Of a stretch of 64,000 nt of DNA, positions 12,847 to 25,562 are shown in pieces. The number at the start of each line of letters is the position of its first letter. Position 1 is the first letter of the stretch. A program made the translations under genes and the position numbers. The notes under the pieces are model-generated. The model was given only the letters and a program-made list of their open reading frames with translations, searched no databases and was not told the DNA's origin. The DNA is from Rhabditoides inermis (lineage: Eukaryota > Nematoda > Chromadorea > Rhabditida > Rhabditidae), in contig CAWZYM010000392.1 in NCBI GenBank assembly GCA_963966185.1, forward strand, positions 456,501-520,500. The letters run 5' to 3'.

Positions 12847-12876
12847 TACCATCGGCTGCGGCGTAGTCGAGTCCAT
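11406..12876 (-). CDS. Upstream cistron: unrecognised protein of about 200 residues
   Basis: The start is in MDSTTPQPM (exon 12876-12850). Further exons are 12731-12648, 12584-12474, 11937-11872, 11748-11698, 11584-11471, and a last small exon giving MKVDREEIEMK and TGA at 11408-11406. All joins are phase 0 with GT/AG ends. Readable segments: MELGEDLIAELDACQDNA, FLLLSKGFSATEVDAFFNIV, LYSLLDKFIVAASTEKNA, MVFTCPDYFPIDIADKT and LRFDKHGEVQIFNEAEKKM. It appears globular with mixed helix and strand; I cannot name the family. Two introns carry long CT tracts (sense strand) just before their acceptors, and the largest intron (11938-12473) contains a foldback element. The next cistron begins 6 nt downstream. 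Confidence 0.65.
11630..11691. repeat. (GA)n microsatellite in intron
   Basis: A nearly pure GA run. On the transcribed (minus) strand it is a CT tract that merges with the polypyrimidine tract ahead of the acceptor at 11585. A second run of the same kind is at about 12760-12843. Confidence 0.9.
12035..12389. repeat. Foldback element D, inside an intron
   Basis: The left end AAAAGTTGAGCAATCGCCTC returns near 12370-12389 as the reverse complement of CAAACTTGAGTAATCACCTC. Inner ATATCACACTCTCAA blocks are mirrored at 12109-12122 and 12291-12308. Arms are about 80-100 bp and diverged. It sits in the 536-bp intron of the unrecognised upstream cistron. Confidence 0.65.
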
Positions 12877-13976
12877 GCTGCCTCTCGCAACAAGGATGCG
12901 AGTGGAAATGACAAGAAAAGATTCGACGTGCGGACAACAGCAGTCATTTCTCGGAAAAGAGTTAGTTTTTTGTTTGTTATTTCATCACGTTCCTTTTAAA
13001 AAAACTGCTCGTCATCAATAATGCCAACAAAACACAGCGCCTCTGATCTATCGCAACCACCCGAAGGCAAGAAATTGGTCTCGCCACGGAAGATACCGTA
13101 GTGCAACAATAAACTGCGCTGAAAGTGTTTGAACGAACCAAACATCTCATATCGTATCATTGTTCATTTGATTTTGTTAAGTATAGATTAAATAAGAATT
13201 TATTATAATTTTAATACTGTTAAATTTGCAATATACGACTTGATAGAATTGACAATGACTTTTTGATGGTGTCAAGAGGAGTCAATAGGAGGCGTACACT
13301 TTTGTTATTGGCGCGCATATTTGTTTATGCCCCTATATATAAATGATTTTTATGTTTATGCCGATATATATATATAAATATATGCCGATATATATATAAA
13401 AAATATATATATGTATATATAATTTACTTACTTTGACAAGTAAGTAAAAAAGTCAATAGGAGGCGTACCATGACAAATACTTGGACAAGTAGTGTTTGTC
13501 CAAGTATTTGTCATTCATGTCATAGTGCTGAGATTCAACATCAATTCAACTAATGTACATTTGAAGCACTTCAGCCATTACTGATGTGTAATCCACTACC
13601 ATAGTGTTGTCTTCGTTGGTCGACCATTGTTCCACGCCGTCTTTGTTTGTTTTGTTACAGTCTTAAACGTCTCAAAAAAACATCAGCCAAGTAGACAGCA
13701 AGTAGTCTAAAAATTTAAAGTCTCTCTCACTCTACAGGTAGAGGAACCTGTCTGTTCGAGGTGTTCTACCGCATCCTTGCATCACAGAAGATCTTCGAGA
13801 CAGTCTACACTTCAAGGAACATGGTTGAATAGAAAAGTAGGTTCTCATCCTAAAACAATTTTTTTTTGAAATATAGTTCTTCTTTTTTTTTTTATCAAAT
13901 ATGCTTCAATTATAAATCAATTAGTTTGTTTTTAAACGATATAGAATATAGAATGGCATAATTAATAATGAGAAAT
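12877..13976. other. AT-rich intergenic with a perfect hairpin
   Basis: No gene recognised. It includes alternating AT around 13330-13430, a repeated AGTCAATAGGAGGCGTAC motif (about 13279 and 13452), and a perfect 19-bp inverted repeat with a 7-nt spacer at 13470-13514. Confidence 0.5.
13470..13514. repeat. Perfect 19-bp hairpin
   Basis: ATGACAAATACTTGGACAA is followed after GTAGTGT by its exact reverse complement. No poly-T, gene or A/B box is next to it. Confidence 0.85.
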
Positions 13977-14001
13977 CTAGGTGAAGTCTAAGATGAGGTG
14001 T

Positions 14002-16251
14002 TCATGGGAGGTGCTGTGTGTGGGTGTCGTCATCGTGAGAGTGCGGGCGGAAAACCGACACCTGCAGGTGGAACACACAACGAGGAACCTGCAAAGAATG
14101 GATAGACTTGAAAGAGAGAAGAATGCCCGATATACTGGAATGACGAACATGTGAATCCGGAGATATCGCGATGATCTTGTTGGCGACTGCATAGCCAATC
14201 TCCTTAAACAAACAGTGGTGTGTAAACTAGAGAAAGAACACACATATGTGTTCACTCACATCAGTGCACGCCTTTCGAGGGACGACCGCTCCGTTCGCGT
14301 AGATAGTCTCTTTGTACACCCACATCTCCGACTAGAACAAGACAGATTCGTACAATCGGAATAGGACAATATACTCACGTCCCTCTTCCCACCCTGTCCT
14401 CCTTGCCGGATGAGAAGCAGCTGATACACTAAAGTAATTGACACATTTACTTCTTTTTTACAACAAAACCTATGAATATATTCAAAACATGAAAACGACT
14501 CACTGTACTGGTCGGCGTCAAGAGTGCATCCAAAGTGAGAAAAGGCGCGGCAGACTGCGTCTTGGATGATCTGAATGGGTGAAGCGATGACTGTGAGAGA
14601 AGAGAGAGAGAGAGTGTTGTTACCAGAGGGAAGCGCTGTGTCTGGTCCAGCTCGTTGATGTTGCTGAAGTTCAGACCGAAAATCTAAAATAAAATGTGCG
14701 TGAGATATAGTACAAGGTGAACTGGACTGCAGCTGAATGAGTTGCTACCTGAATGATGGCGACCTGTTGTCCGATGCTCTCCAGATGCTGCTGTGCGGTC
14801 GACGGCTCTCCAATCGACACTCCCGTGCAGGACACTGCCGCCGCAATATTCGCCACCTCCGAACGGAAAACTAAAAGATGTAAACGATGTATGTAAGCAA
14901 ATGTATATTATATAAATGAATGCTTACTCTTAATTTTCATTCCGTTCAGAGTGACGATCACCTCTCCCGGCCATTCCTTGAACTTCCTCAGGGGAGGGAC
15001 TAAACAGAAGAATGTGAAAACATTACCCATATCAACTCACGGTGAGTGTTGGGAGGTCCGGGGCGGGATGGCTGGGCGACAGTGTCGGCAAGGGCGACCA
15101 GACCCTCCACCACAGCTGTCTCCTGCTCCTCATTGCGCGGCTGGCCCGCCTTCTCCTCATCCGGCTCTTCTTTCTTCACCGACACCTGTGACGCTGAAAG
15201 GGGAGGCAGTGATTGCGCCGGATAGCTGGCAGCATACCTGCGATCACGTTTCCCCTTTTGACGGCACTCTGGAACATCACCAGGATGTCCAGGTCGTCGT
15301 CGTCCTCGTCGTCTTCCGTGTGCGTCTGCACCGCATCTTCTCCCGCTGCCATCTCACCGTCGTTTATGGTCTCGTCAGTGTACTCCTATGACAATATCAC
15401 ATTTCGTCTCCATAATCAATATTGCGTGGCCACATCTTCCTCACTCTACTCTACCGCTTACCTGATCCGCCTCCGTTCCAGTGTAGTCATTCACCACACC
15501 TTCCAACACTTCCGAGCGCTGCAACACGTCTCATCTCTCTCATCCTCCTTCTCTCCATTCACCCACCTGTCCAGGATGCCAGTCGTCACTGAACTGGGAG
15601 AGGGATCGGAGCACAGGCGCCGGACAATCCACGCCAGACGCCCCCTAAAAGACAGTCAAGTATGATTCATTCAGTTAAAGAGCAAACCTGTTCTTCCCGT
15701 TGCGTGTTCTGAGCGTCGTTCCTTGCGCGCTTCTCCGGGGGCGGCTGTTGTGTGGCGAGTCGCTCCTTCTGCGACTGTGATACACTAAGAAAGAACGATT
15801 AACTTAAGTATGGTATATGGAGTGTATGGAGCGCTGCGGGATGTAGTGGTTTATGATGTGCGCTATACGTGATGTCCATGGGTCGCGGTCGCGGGGGGGT
15901 TCAATTCCCCACTCGGGCAATTGAACCCGCTTGACCGTACCCAGGTGAAAAAATTGTCTTCCTGTCAGCTGTTCGAATGTTTACAGTCTGCTGCGAAAGT
16001 AACCCACTTGGTTCGCCACCCACGGTCGCATTATTGCGACATCTCATGAATCGGGGGCTATCTTCACGTTTTTATAAACGTGAAGATAGCCCCGCAGTGC
16101 ATGTACTCACGTCATGTTGGTAGTGCCGACCATTCTTTTAGCGAAGGAACACGGGCGCCCAGTAGAGAGGGGACATCTGAAGGGAAACGGTGGGGGAGAA
16201 GAGAGAATGCTCAGCTCACTCGTGTTTGTTGGGAGAGGTGTTCTCAGACAT
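14002..16251 (-). CDS. Nuclear-type protein, member 1 of a head-to-head paralogous pair
   Basis: About 13 exons run from ATG at 16251 (MSENTSPNKHE) to TGA at 14004-14002. The N half is disordered: Gln/Pro/Arg-rich (QQPPPEKRARND), then an acidic run (TEDDEDDDDLDILVMF), then a consensus sumoylation-like VKKEEPDEE. The C half is ordered: LRKFKEWPGEVIVTLNG, SIGEPSTAQQHLESIG, NFSNINELDQTQRFPL, IIQDAVCRAF, CTLDADQYMYQLLLIR, EIGYAVANKIIAISPDSH and CVFHLQVSVF. That C-terminal part aligns with the gene at 17977-20613, including intron positions. I recognise no named domain; chromatin or transcription is an inference from composition only. A 325-bp intron contains two perfect hairpins. Confidence 0.7.
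16054..16093. repeat. Perfect 18-bp hairpin with TTAT loop
   Basis: GGGGCTATCTTCACGTTT, TTAT, then the exact reverse complement. Just upstream, GTCGCA-TTAT-TGCGAC (16025-16040) is a second stem with the same loop, and at about 15897-15930 GGGTTCAATT pairs with AATTGAACCC. All lie within an intron of the minus-strand gene. Confidence 0.85.
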
Positions 16252-17976
16252 GATGAATCGAGCGAGTGAACTTAATAATCTGAAAAAGAACGCGAGATCA
16301 ACAAAAAAACCATAATGCATTAGTGTAATGTATCAATGTATTAGACGGCTAAAATTAGAGTGTTCGGAATAGGATGAGGCGATAGTCACCGCGCAACCAT
16401 GGCCGCTGCCAACTGTCCATAAATGGCGGGAAAGAGGGGCGGGGATTAGGAGCTGGCGTGTTGCCGAAGGATATGAGGGACAGATCGACAGGAGCGCAGT
16501 GCCATGACGAAATATTCGGAGTGAGAGAGACGAGAGTGGGAGAAAGAGAGTCGACAAGAAAGCGAGAGACTGAGGCTGGGAGATAAAAAGATAAAGATAT
16601 CTTTTTTTCTACAAATCGACCGTATGCACGGTTCAAAAGGGGAAGAGGGAGAATACGCGAGAGAATGAATGTCCCGAATGAGATGAGACATTGAGATATG
16701 AATCACCGGATGCGGTGCTAATACATACACAGCCGCTCATTTGGGGTTTGGTGAGAGGAGGTGACGCGCTGTGATTTTGATTCGAACAATCTTACACTGA
16801 CACTGCCAAACGGACTGACTGCCTCTCCTCTGCCTCGCTCCACCTACCATTTACATTGGAACGCGGTTCATATCGATTCAACTCTTGATGCATCATTAGC
16901 CTAGAGAGTAGAGAATATAAGAAATGCAATGTGGCGTTGTTGTTTTTGAACATGGTTTGAGCAGAATTTTTTCTACGCATATAGATGTAAATATGTGATT
17001 GCAATGTATGTATAATGTATGGTTTCAAGTCGTGCATTGAACGGTGCGAAATTCAATCAATATCCATGTTTTTTTCTCCGCTAATAAATCACTACATCGA
17101 GCCCACATATTCGCAAATCTCTCCATTCCTCGTCTTCTCCGTTCCCCTCTATACTTACAGCGATCTATAATACTAAATAATAGTTTATTGCATAATGAAG
17201 TCTGCGAAAGATAAACATTATAATAAATGCACAAAACACAATACAATGACAGTTGATACGTGAATGACAATCGGGTTGGAGGAGTGAACAATTATAAAAT
17301 GCAGCTGTATTCCGCGTCCGCATATTGTGATTGCGCAAGTTGGCACCTTGCACCAACATCCCCCTACAGTCATTGTTTCGTTCCAGGTGCCTTGACCTCT
17401 GCACTCGTACTAGTTACTCTCACACTCCACTAGTAAGTGAACGTGCTTTCGATCATATCCTTCTTCATAACTTATGCGCAATAGTTGACCATCATAACGC
17501 GCATTGTCTATGATGATCAAGCAATACTTGTAAAGCACAAGTACCACTCGTAAAAAGAAGGCGCGAGTGCCGTGGGCAGAGGTGTATTGAGGGCGGATCT
17601 GTTGACCGACCAACCCACAACAGTCTGCTCGCAGTTTCTCATGTTTGCATCACCTGTACATGTCATGTTGCCATCTGCTTCACTTGCGTAACTCCCGCCC
17701 GTTTCTCTTTCGCTCATTATACACGCGAGATCGCAGCCGCGAGCGATAGTACTTTGATATACCTCGTTTGTGGATCGAATACAGTGCTCGAATCGTATGA
17801 CTCTTCTGTATTGCAATCTATTGTATCTCCATCCTTCTCTGACGTCTTATAGCGAAAACTGAAACTATAAAGTTTGGTGTACTCGAGAAGATTGGGGTGT
17901 GTTCCCACTTCCCATCTTTGTTTCATTGTATGTGGATTGTAGCTGACATTTAGACGCAGACGCCGAGTCGCAAAAA
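16252..17976. other. Shared upstream region of the head-to-head paralogues
   Basis: 1.7 kb separates the two divergent start codons. I see no other gene. It probably contains both promoters, but no specific element is recognisable. Confidence 0.45.
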
Positions 17977-18091
17977 ATGCCAGAGCCGAGTTCGATCAAC
18001 ATGGATAAGAAAGAGAGGTACGCCTGTGAAAGATATCGATCTTATGCATCTTACAATTAGAAGCATTGCTAGGAGAAGAGAGAGAGAGAGC

Positions 18092-18134
<43 letters not shown>

Positions 18135-20613
18135 CTGCGTCAGTGCAACTTCTCACAGCAGATGTACGCAGATAGGGAAAGAGCTATGTTTATGTGGCAT
18201 TTGTTTCACTCGTGATATCGATCAGTATTCAGGAATGGAGGAGGAAAAGAAAACTATTTCTCACTTCGAACCCAGCCAACTGCCAGAGACAACAAAGGTC
18301 GCAGGTACGCTTAGTCTCGGGTGGAATTTTCTCAACATTTGTTTGGAGTGGTATAATGGACAAGTCACTCTCTGATTCCAACAACACGAAGCGACGACGG
18401 TGCGAGGCGACACTAGATGGACAACAGGGGAGCCCCCCGCTGACACAACACAACACTGATCAGGTAGGAATATGAGACAACATGAAGAGTGAAGGGAGAT
18501 GGTGAGACAGAGAAACAGTGAACAAAGATAATGAGCGAGAGTGAGAGAGTAGGAGAGAGGGAGAGTAAGAGAGTGAGGGATTGGGAGAGAGAGAAGGAGA
18601 GTGAGAGATCGGTAGAGTGAGATTGGAAGAGTAAGAATGAGGGAGTGAGAGATTGGGGGAGCGGGTGAGTGAGAGTGGATGATTTTTCAGGTGGATGCTC
18701 TGTTGTCCCCTCTGCGCAGTCTCTCGCAGCAGGTCCATCAAGGGTCGCCCGGACCCGACGACACACCTACGGAGGTGCGCAATGTTCATATCAAATCAAA
18801 TAATCGCAAAAATTCGAACTCGCAAAAAATGATCGAAACATTTAAAACGAATTTAATCCAAACAATAACCAAAAATGTTGTCAGTTTTTGAGCCGATTAG
18901 AAGGTGCTGTTTCTCTAACCGGGCTCTTGCATTCCGCTCATAGAGGGAATTCGTCTTTCTACCAACAATTAAACGAATATTGACTCAGATGTCGATTATA
19001 TAGCGAAATTCATCAATTAATTCAAATGCGGGAAATCCATCTCTATTCAGAAATGAGGGTTGTGACTGACCGGGAGGAACGATAGCCACTCCACATAATA
19101 CCTAATGAACTATTCAATAAACACAATTTCGAAATTCGTCACTGACTCGTATCAGGCGATCGTGAAGGCGTGTTCTCAGTTGTGCGAGCGGGATGAGTGG
19201 GAAAACATGCCTGAGGTCTCCCCTGACTCCACGCAACCAGACTGCTTCAATATCAAGCAGGAACAGCTTGTGAGTGCTGATTGAGTGTGTTGTTGTGGAA
19301 TGTGTTTGTGTTTCAGTCGCAGCGCCAGTCCCACTCCCAGAGTCTCTCCCAGAAGCCGTTCATCCATGTGCCGCTGCACCACAACCCGGTGGTGAGTGCT
19401 CATAGTGCATTATAGACCATTCACAGACCATTGTAGACAAAAAAAACTTCCTTATTATTGTCAATACTGACGTACAACGTTAGACGTACAAAATTTATTT
19501 TCCCCGCTTCTCCCCTCGCGAGATGAATGTTCTCGCAGATTTTTCATGTTCATTCGTGTACTTAAACACATAAACTTTCCAGGCGTCTTCTCCCGTGGCG
19601 GACGAAGATGTGGATGAGGACAGCGACATCGAGGAGGTATTCGCCCACGTGCACGCATACGCCAGCCAGACACTCTGTAAGACCCTCCCTCCCTTCTCCC
19701 TCCGAACCGTGTTGTTCCAGCTCGTTCCATCAAGCAGGAAACACTCTTCACTACACACGACGATGATAATGCTGATGCTGATACACAGGTATGCATACAC
19801 TCGTGTTTCTAATAAAAGTGAAGGATTCAGAATCGGCCGCCATCCCCTGTTGCTGCCGCTGCACCGAGTGCGCAGAAGACGCGTCGGAAGCCGCGCTCCC
19901 CCGCCCAGTCTGCCGTCGCCCCTTGCAAGCGCAAGCTGAAGACGGCTCCTGGGGTGGAGATGCACACTGTGCTCGGAGAGAACTACAAAGGTACACACGC
20001 CTCGTTGGCTATATTCGATTCGATCGTGTTCAGTTCATTGCGAGGGCGCATGCGGTCTGCTCGGGGCGATTCGCGTGTCGTTCCTTTCGTTCCATCGGGC
20101 AGATCCCCTCCTCCTCACGAGCCTCCTCCCTCCCATCATACAGGACATCCTCGAACAGGCACTCGCTCTCTATGCTTGTCCCCTCGACGCATCGCAGTAT
20201 CGTGAGTATCAAATGCATTTGTAGTAGTACAATTATGCAAACATTTTCCTTGCAGGCTATTTCGTTTTCATCCGTCGTGTCAGTGGCACCGGCGGGGGTT
20301 GTCGTCAGACGGCCTTCTGCGTGTCGCAAGATGACGTTGTCGACGAAAGGGGAGATGCGATTCCGCGCATCGCCGATGTCCATGTGACTTTTCCATATGC
20401 ATTCGTCTACTATTTCCTTTTTGCAGAACATGGGTTGTGCTGCCGCCTCGCGGATTCTCAGCATGACTCCCGAAGGACATGTGAGTGCTCACCATTCATA
20501 CAGTAAAAATACAGATAATCAAAACACATAACATCAAAGTAAAAGTACTCTTTCAGATCTCTAAGTGTACTTTCACTGTGCAAGTGAGCACAGTTCACCG
20601 GCCCGCCCCTTGA
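17977..20613 (+). CDS. Nuclear-type protein, member 2 of the head-to-head pair
   Basis: Exons by eye: 17977-18017, 18233-18304, 18349-18463, 18691-18774, 19156-19269, 19317-19391, 19583-19676, 19721-19788, 19831-19990, 20103-20201, 20256 to about 20384, about 20428-20480, 20557-20613. The N half is low-complexity and Ser/Gln-rich with two IKQE sumoylation-like sites (NIKQEQL, SIKQET), acidic DEDVDEDSDIEE, and basic KTRRKPRSP and CKRKLK that look like nuclear-localisation or AT-hook-type signals. The C domain reads PIIQDILEQALALYACPLDA, SQYRYFVFIRRVSGTGGG, PRIAD, NMGCAAASRILSMTPEGH, ISKCTFTVQV. This matches the minus-strand neighbour residue block by residue block. Family unknown to me; function not assigned. 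Confidence 0.7.
18079..18131. repeat. (GA)n microsatellite
   Basis: Nearly pure GA in the first intron of the plus-strand paralogue; a longer degenerate purine tract occupies 18530-18670 in a later intron. Confidence 0.9.
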
Positions 20614-20892
20614 AACAACTTCCGACAAGCGACGCCCTTCTGTTTGTGTGTTTGTCCCTTATCCCAAGTTGGCCTTTGTACACCATGAATCCTTCTTCTT
20701 TGTACCCTTTCCATTTTTCCATCATCGTTTCGACACCACTTAGTCACATAACATTACTCGTTAGGAATGCACAATCAAATGTCTGATGGTTGAAAAATAC
20801 AAGCGGCAGGCCAGGCACATGTGTATTTTGAAATGTTCTCATTGTTCTTCCGATCGGAAACCAGTTTGCAGTTGAGAGAAGATTTACAACCT

Positions 20893-20898
20893 TTTATT
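20893..20898 (-). terminator. Poly(A) signal for cytochrome b5
   Basis: TTTATT on the plus strand is AATAAA on the gene strand, about 320 bases past the stop. Confidence 0.5.
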
Positions 20899-21217
20899 GC
20901 ACAAACAAATCTCGAACAATGCGGTGGGGCGGAAGAGAGAAGAAACGATTCGACAAACAGCTGAATCGATTCACTTGCCTGCTTGTCACGTGCCTATCTA
21001 GCAAATACAGTACCCAACACTCTCCGAAAAGTCGATACCTAATCAACAACGTAACAATAACAATCTCGGCAGTGAAAAAAGGAGAAAATTCAAACATTTA
21101 TAAGAATCGTGATGATGAAAGCTTTCGTAGAGAGACGCCCCTCGTGCGGGAGCACACCGGTATTCATAAGTGGGCGGGGCTTCAGAGGGAGGAGCCTCCG
21201 CGAGATCAGTAGGCGAC

Positions 21218-21690
21218 TTAGGCAATCACGTGCATCGGACAGGAGAGTTTCTGAAATAGAGGGAGATGAGCATGTGTGATTGCAGCGTGATTGCAGGTGG
21301 TAGCGAAAACACCATGTGATTGTGAGACCTGTGCCTTGTGCTCACCTTAGCGCCAGCAATGTGCTGCGACTGCTTGGTGCTCCTCTCGTGAGCGACCAGC
21401 TCGCCGATCTTGTACTCATCGACCGTGATGCGAGCTCGCACCGAGTGGCCACAGTCCTCGAACACGCCAGTGGCATCCGATCCGGCCTGCAATGCAAGGG
21501 GTGAGATGCTGAACAGCAGATGGAAGCAAGGGCAACTCACATATTCCATCATGATCTCCTCGCCTCCGGGATGCATGTGCGCGAACTTGGTGACGTCATA
21601 GACGACGTCGTGGAGGATGATCCAGAGCGAGTCGTAGGAAGAGCCGCGAAGGGCGACCTCGCGGCGGGTGAACTCAGGGAAGGAAGGCAT
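21218..21690 (-). CDS. Cytochrome b5
   Basis: Exons 21690-21541, 21486-21346 and 21250-21218. The heme-binding fold is clear: FTRREVALRG, LHDVVYDVTKFAHMHPGGEE with the axial His of HPGG, then AGSDATGVFEDCGHS with the second axial His and VDEYKIGEL. Length is about 107 residues. The short C terminus (KLSCPMHVIA) has no hydrophobic tail, so the membrane-anchored type is not supported and a soluble form is likely. The product would be an electron carrier for desaturases or reductases. A reverse AATAAA lies near 20893-20898 for its 3' end. Confidence 0.9.
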
Positions 21691-21840
21691 GCTGAAACGA
21701 GGAGAGAATAGATGGAGTAACATACGGAATACACGACACACGCGACAAGACAAGACAAGCATTGAGCGGCTGTAAAGGGAGGGAATCCGTGACCCCGCGA
21801 CCTTGGAGCCCCCTAAAACGATGCGAGAGAGAGACTTCAA

Positions 21841-23320
21841 ACTGCGACCTTGCTCTTTCCCACTATCAAAGATGAAAGAAATTCACACAGATACTCGAAG
21901 CAATGTAGTTTTCTCTCCGAAGAATCGTTCACAGAATCGGAACATCGATTGATCTGTTAGTGGAAGCGGGTTGAATGGACCCGTGAGAGCGGGTCAGGCC
22001 CGGGTCGAGTCCCCTATGAGACTGTGACTTGGACCGCACGGGGTTCCCCACCCAACCAGTCCCTTATATACTCCCTCTATTTCCTGGGTGGAGGGGCAGA
22101 CGCATGGAGAGGAGAGGCAGCGTGGCGAAGGAAGAGTGACAGGTATAGAGATAGTTGGGAGAGAGTGTGTGATGGTGGGAGAGCGCGGGTTGCACCGCAT
22201 TTCGTCGACAGCTCCGGCAACACGTGTGTGCAAGGGTGCAGGCATCCTCGGTTTAGGCAGGTGCACTCGTCCCCAGCCCCAACTCCAAACACTACTCTCA
22301 CGTGCCTGTCGTCTCGCATCCTCTTTTCACCCATCGCACCACCTCTTTTCTCCCTCCGAAACCCTCCTTTCCTTGTTTTGCTGTGTTCACGTGGTCGGTG
22401 GGATTTCGTTGACGGGTGTTTGAGTGTGGGACACAGACGGCCGCCACCCCTACCCAACAGAAGAGAAGAGAAGACATTCCAAAAACCAACAAGAACGAGA
22501 CAAGTCACAGCCAATATTCACATGCCGAATGTATGTAGTGTTGTGTGAGGTTGGAAAAGGGCAGATCGGAGTGCGGATTTCAGAGGATATGAAGATCAGA
22601 TGTGGCTGATAGGTGATATCGATCTAGATGGGATCATAGAAGGTCTCCCGAAGTGAGAGGAAAATGATACTCTTCTTTCTTCCTTGCTATGTGTGTGTTT
22701 GGAATAGCGATAGCACTGATCAGTTTTCGTTGTACTCCAAACAACTCGTTCCTTTTCCTGTTCCTGCTCCTTCTCCTTCCGCCTTCACACCACAGTTCGG
22801 GTCGAGTCTCTTTACTGCCGAATCGCCTTTCCGGTCTCTTCGCTCCTCCATCATTTACTAGATACAGAAACACACAAAGATACTTTGCACCGTGGACTTG
22901 AACATATAGTGAAAGACGCACGTGAATGTTTGGAGAGAGACAGATCCATCACGGGTGCGGGTATGTCAACAAGGAAACGAAGGAAGGGATACCTTCGAAC
23001 TTCATCTACAAGGGAAGCCCCCCCCCCCAACAAAAACCGCCACACATTGTTTACTGTAACACGTCAGCACTCACGGATACATTTCCCCTGCATTCCATTC
23101 AATATACAGTAATCAGTTCCACGTACAATAGCCTGTTCCACTTTCAGTATTCAACAACCATGGATGGAATGTGAAATGTGAGTGCAGAATGTCTTCATTG
23201 CACCCCCGTCGGATGCTCGTTTTTTGCACCCGACTGGGTGTAAGATGAATGGGATTGCGGCATGATCCTATTGGGAAACGTGGTTGGCGAATGGTTGCTG
23301 TTGATCATAGAAGAGAGAGA

Positions 23321-23360
<40 letters not shown>

Positions 23361-25562
23361 GGGAATGCGCGGAGAGACGTGGTGGTCAGCGTGTCTGCTT
23401 TGATGCAGTACAGTCTCTGGGAATCCGCCCTGCCTCTCTCGCACTCTTCTCTCAATCACTATCTCTCCCGCTATCAAGCATCCATCGATTGGCTGGCTGG
23501 ATTGATGTGATACTGTAATGCGACCCGACAGTCTGGGAAACCGACGTCGCACCCGGTGCGCACAACATTCAAAAGTCTACGGTTTTTTTTCGGGTGCAAA
23601 TCTCTGCAGTGTCGCGAAAGTGTAGACGTCTGTCTGCAAGTGAGAGCGTGGATTTCAATGAAAGGCATGTGTGGGTGGTTGGTTAGTCACATTTCGGAAG
23701 TCACGGGTGGTTGGTGGATCTTCGACCACGAGACTACGACGAACGTGCAATGAGACGAAGGGGCACGTGGAAGGAGGAAGGGCCAGAGTGTGGCCGGGCC
23801 GATCCGAGCAGTCCACATTACAGTAGCACTCGTGGGACACCCGGTGACCCGGTGGATGATCAAAGGACCACACAACAGACAAGGACATTCCCTTTCAGAT
23901 CGCTACACTAACCACACTTCACATCCCCATTTACCCGTCCTGTCAACATCAATATTCATTCAACCACCACCAAAATATTTGCATGAACTTTGTCGTTTGC
24001 ACTTGAATAGGTCTAATAAATATCCGTCTCGTCTTTGGTTTTTTGTTGCTACAAGTCACATGCAGGCCTTCAGAGACGCGGAAAAAAATCGCGACTGTTT
24101 TGCTGGGTTGATGTGTTGCGATTGGGAATTGGGAGTAGGAGAGCAGAGGGGCCTAGTCCGCTGTACACTCAAATGACCATGAAAGAAGAGAGACGACTTC
24201 TCTACCAGCTACTGCTGTAAATATCACGTTATCAAGCACCCGCCAGCTGGAATCACAATGCTCTGACGCGACGTTCGATCAGCGGAAATGCTAATTGGGT
24301 TGACAGTGTTTTATTGCACACAACATGTGACCATCAGTGGTTCTATTGTGGGATGTGGTTTGAAGCAAGAGAGAAGGGATGGGGGAAAGGGATCGGAAGG
24401 TCGACGAGTCATGTGATGCGAGGAGTCGACTCGACAGAGTACTGTAGATGAGCACAGTACACACATTATGAATGATGTAGAGTGTAGACATCGGTCATCT
24501 ATCATCCCAGAGTGGACTTTGCTCCTTTTTATCTGCTAGGTTCCCCCTCTGCTCCCCTACTGCTCACCCCATTCTCCTTCTCCACTCAGCATTCGCCGAG
24601 CAAAGCGTGCAAAATGTACACTGAACACTTGAACAGCCATCTATTTAAGGACATACATACATACATGTGACATTGTTTACAGGATTACATGAAGACCGTA
24701 TAAGGAAAGTGGAAGTGATTGTTGTAGGGGGCGACGGTTGCACTCGCGCGTCTCTCCACGCGTTTCGATGACAAGTGTGTTGTCACGTGTGTGCGAATGG
24801 AATGAAAGGATTGGTGGTGGTATGGCCAAGGGGAGTTGCCCGCAGCTCGCGCACACGTGAATACAACGGAACAACCGACGACGACGCCAAACCTGAACAG
24901 GACAGGGTGGGAGAAGCCAGCGGGGATCGAACCGCACGCACGTTTGTGTAAGCGCACGCATAACTATATGTGTAAGCTCATGTAAATTTGAAATTCACAT
25001 GGGCAATACAAAATGTGACTTTTGAAAATATGAGTTTTTTTTTTCTATTGATGAAAAACTAAAACATCTTCTCATTATTTCCTTTATGTAATCAATAGAA
25101 ATAAACATTTAATATCATAAGTATTTATAGTGATTTAGTGTTGTATAATGGTAAATAAAATCATTTCTAAATTATATCATTGTGATTTGTGATCATAATG
25201 AAGTTGCAGTGTGGGATGGGAATGATGACGTCGAGGCGATCGGTCAACGGCCTATCCTCCTATCATCCAACGTGCCATCTCAAAGCGCTTATTTACTAAA
25301 CACGACTGTCTCATAAATCTCTCCGTTTCATAGCTGTGTGAGTAACCGTTGGTCAAACACGGAACAAATGGTTCAAACTCTTATTAGCTTACCACAACCG
25401 CGATGACGTTGCCACATGCCTTCTCTTCCATGCCCACTGTTGCGTACATTGTAGTCATCTGATTCTAGCTGTAATCCGCCTTTCTCAATCCATTCCAGTT
25501 CATTCGGCGACTTGCCCGCTCCCTTCCTATATAGCCCCTGTCTGCCCTCTGCGCCTGCAGCC
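21841..25562. other. 3.7-kb interval without a recognisable gene
   Basis: Open frames exist on both strands (for example 22024-22548), but none resembles a known family or shows a credible exon chain. It has a (GA)n run at 23306-23356, a poly-C tract at 23021-23029 and AT-rich sequence at 24980-25190. It is the upstream region of the peptide cluster. Confidence 0.4.

Noticed and set aside
16054..16093. Rho-independent terminator
   Set aside because: Stem-loop without a T tract, inside an intron of a eukaryotic gene.
22024..22548. 174-codon plus-strand ORF as a gene
   Set aside because: Composition is Arg/Pro/Ser-rich with no known motif, overlapping frames are open on both strands, and no splice chain supports it.
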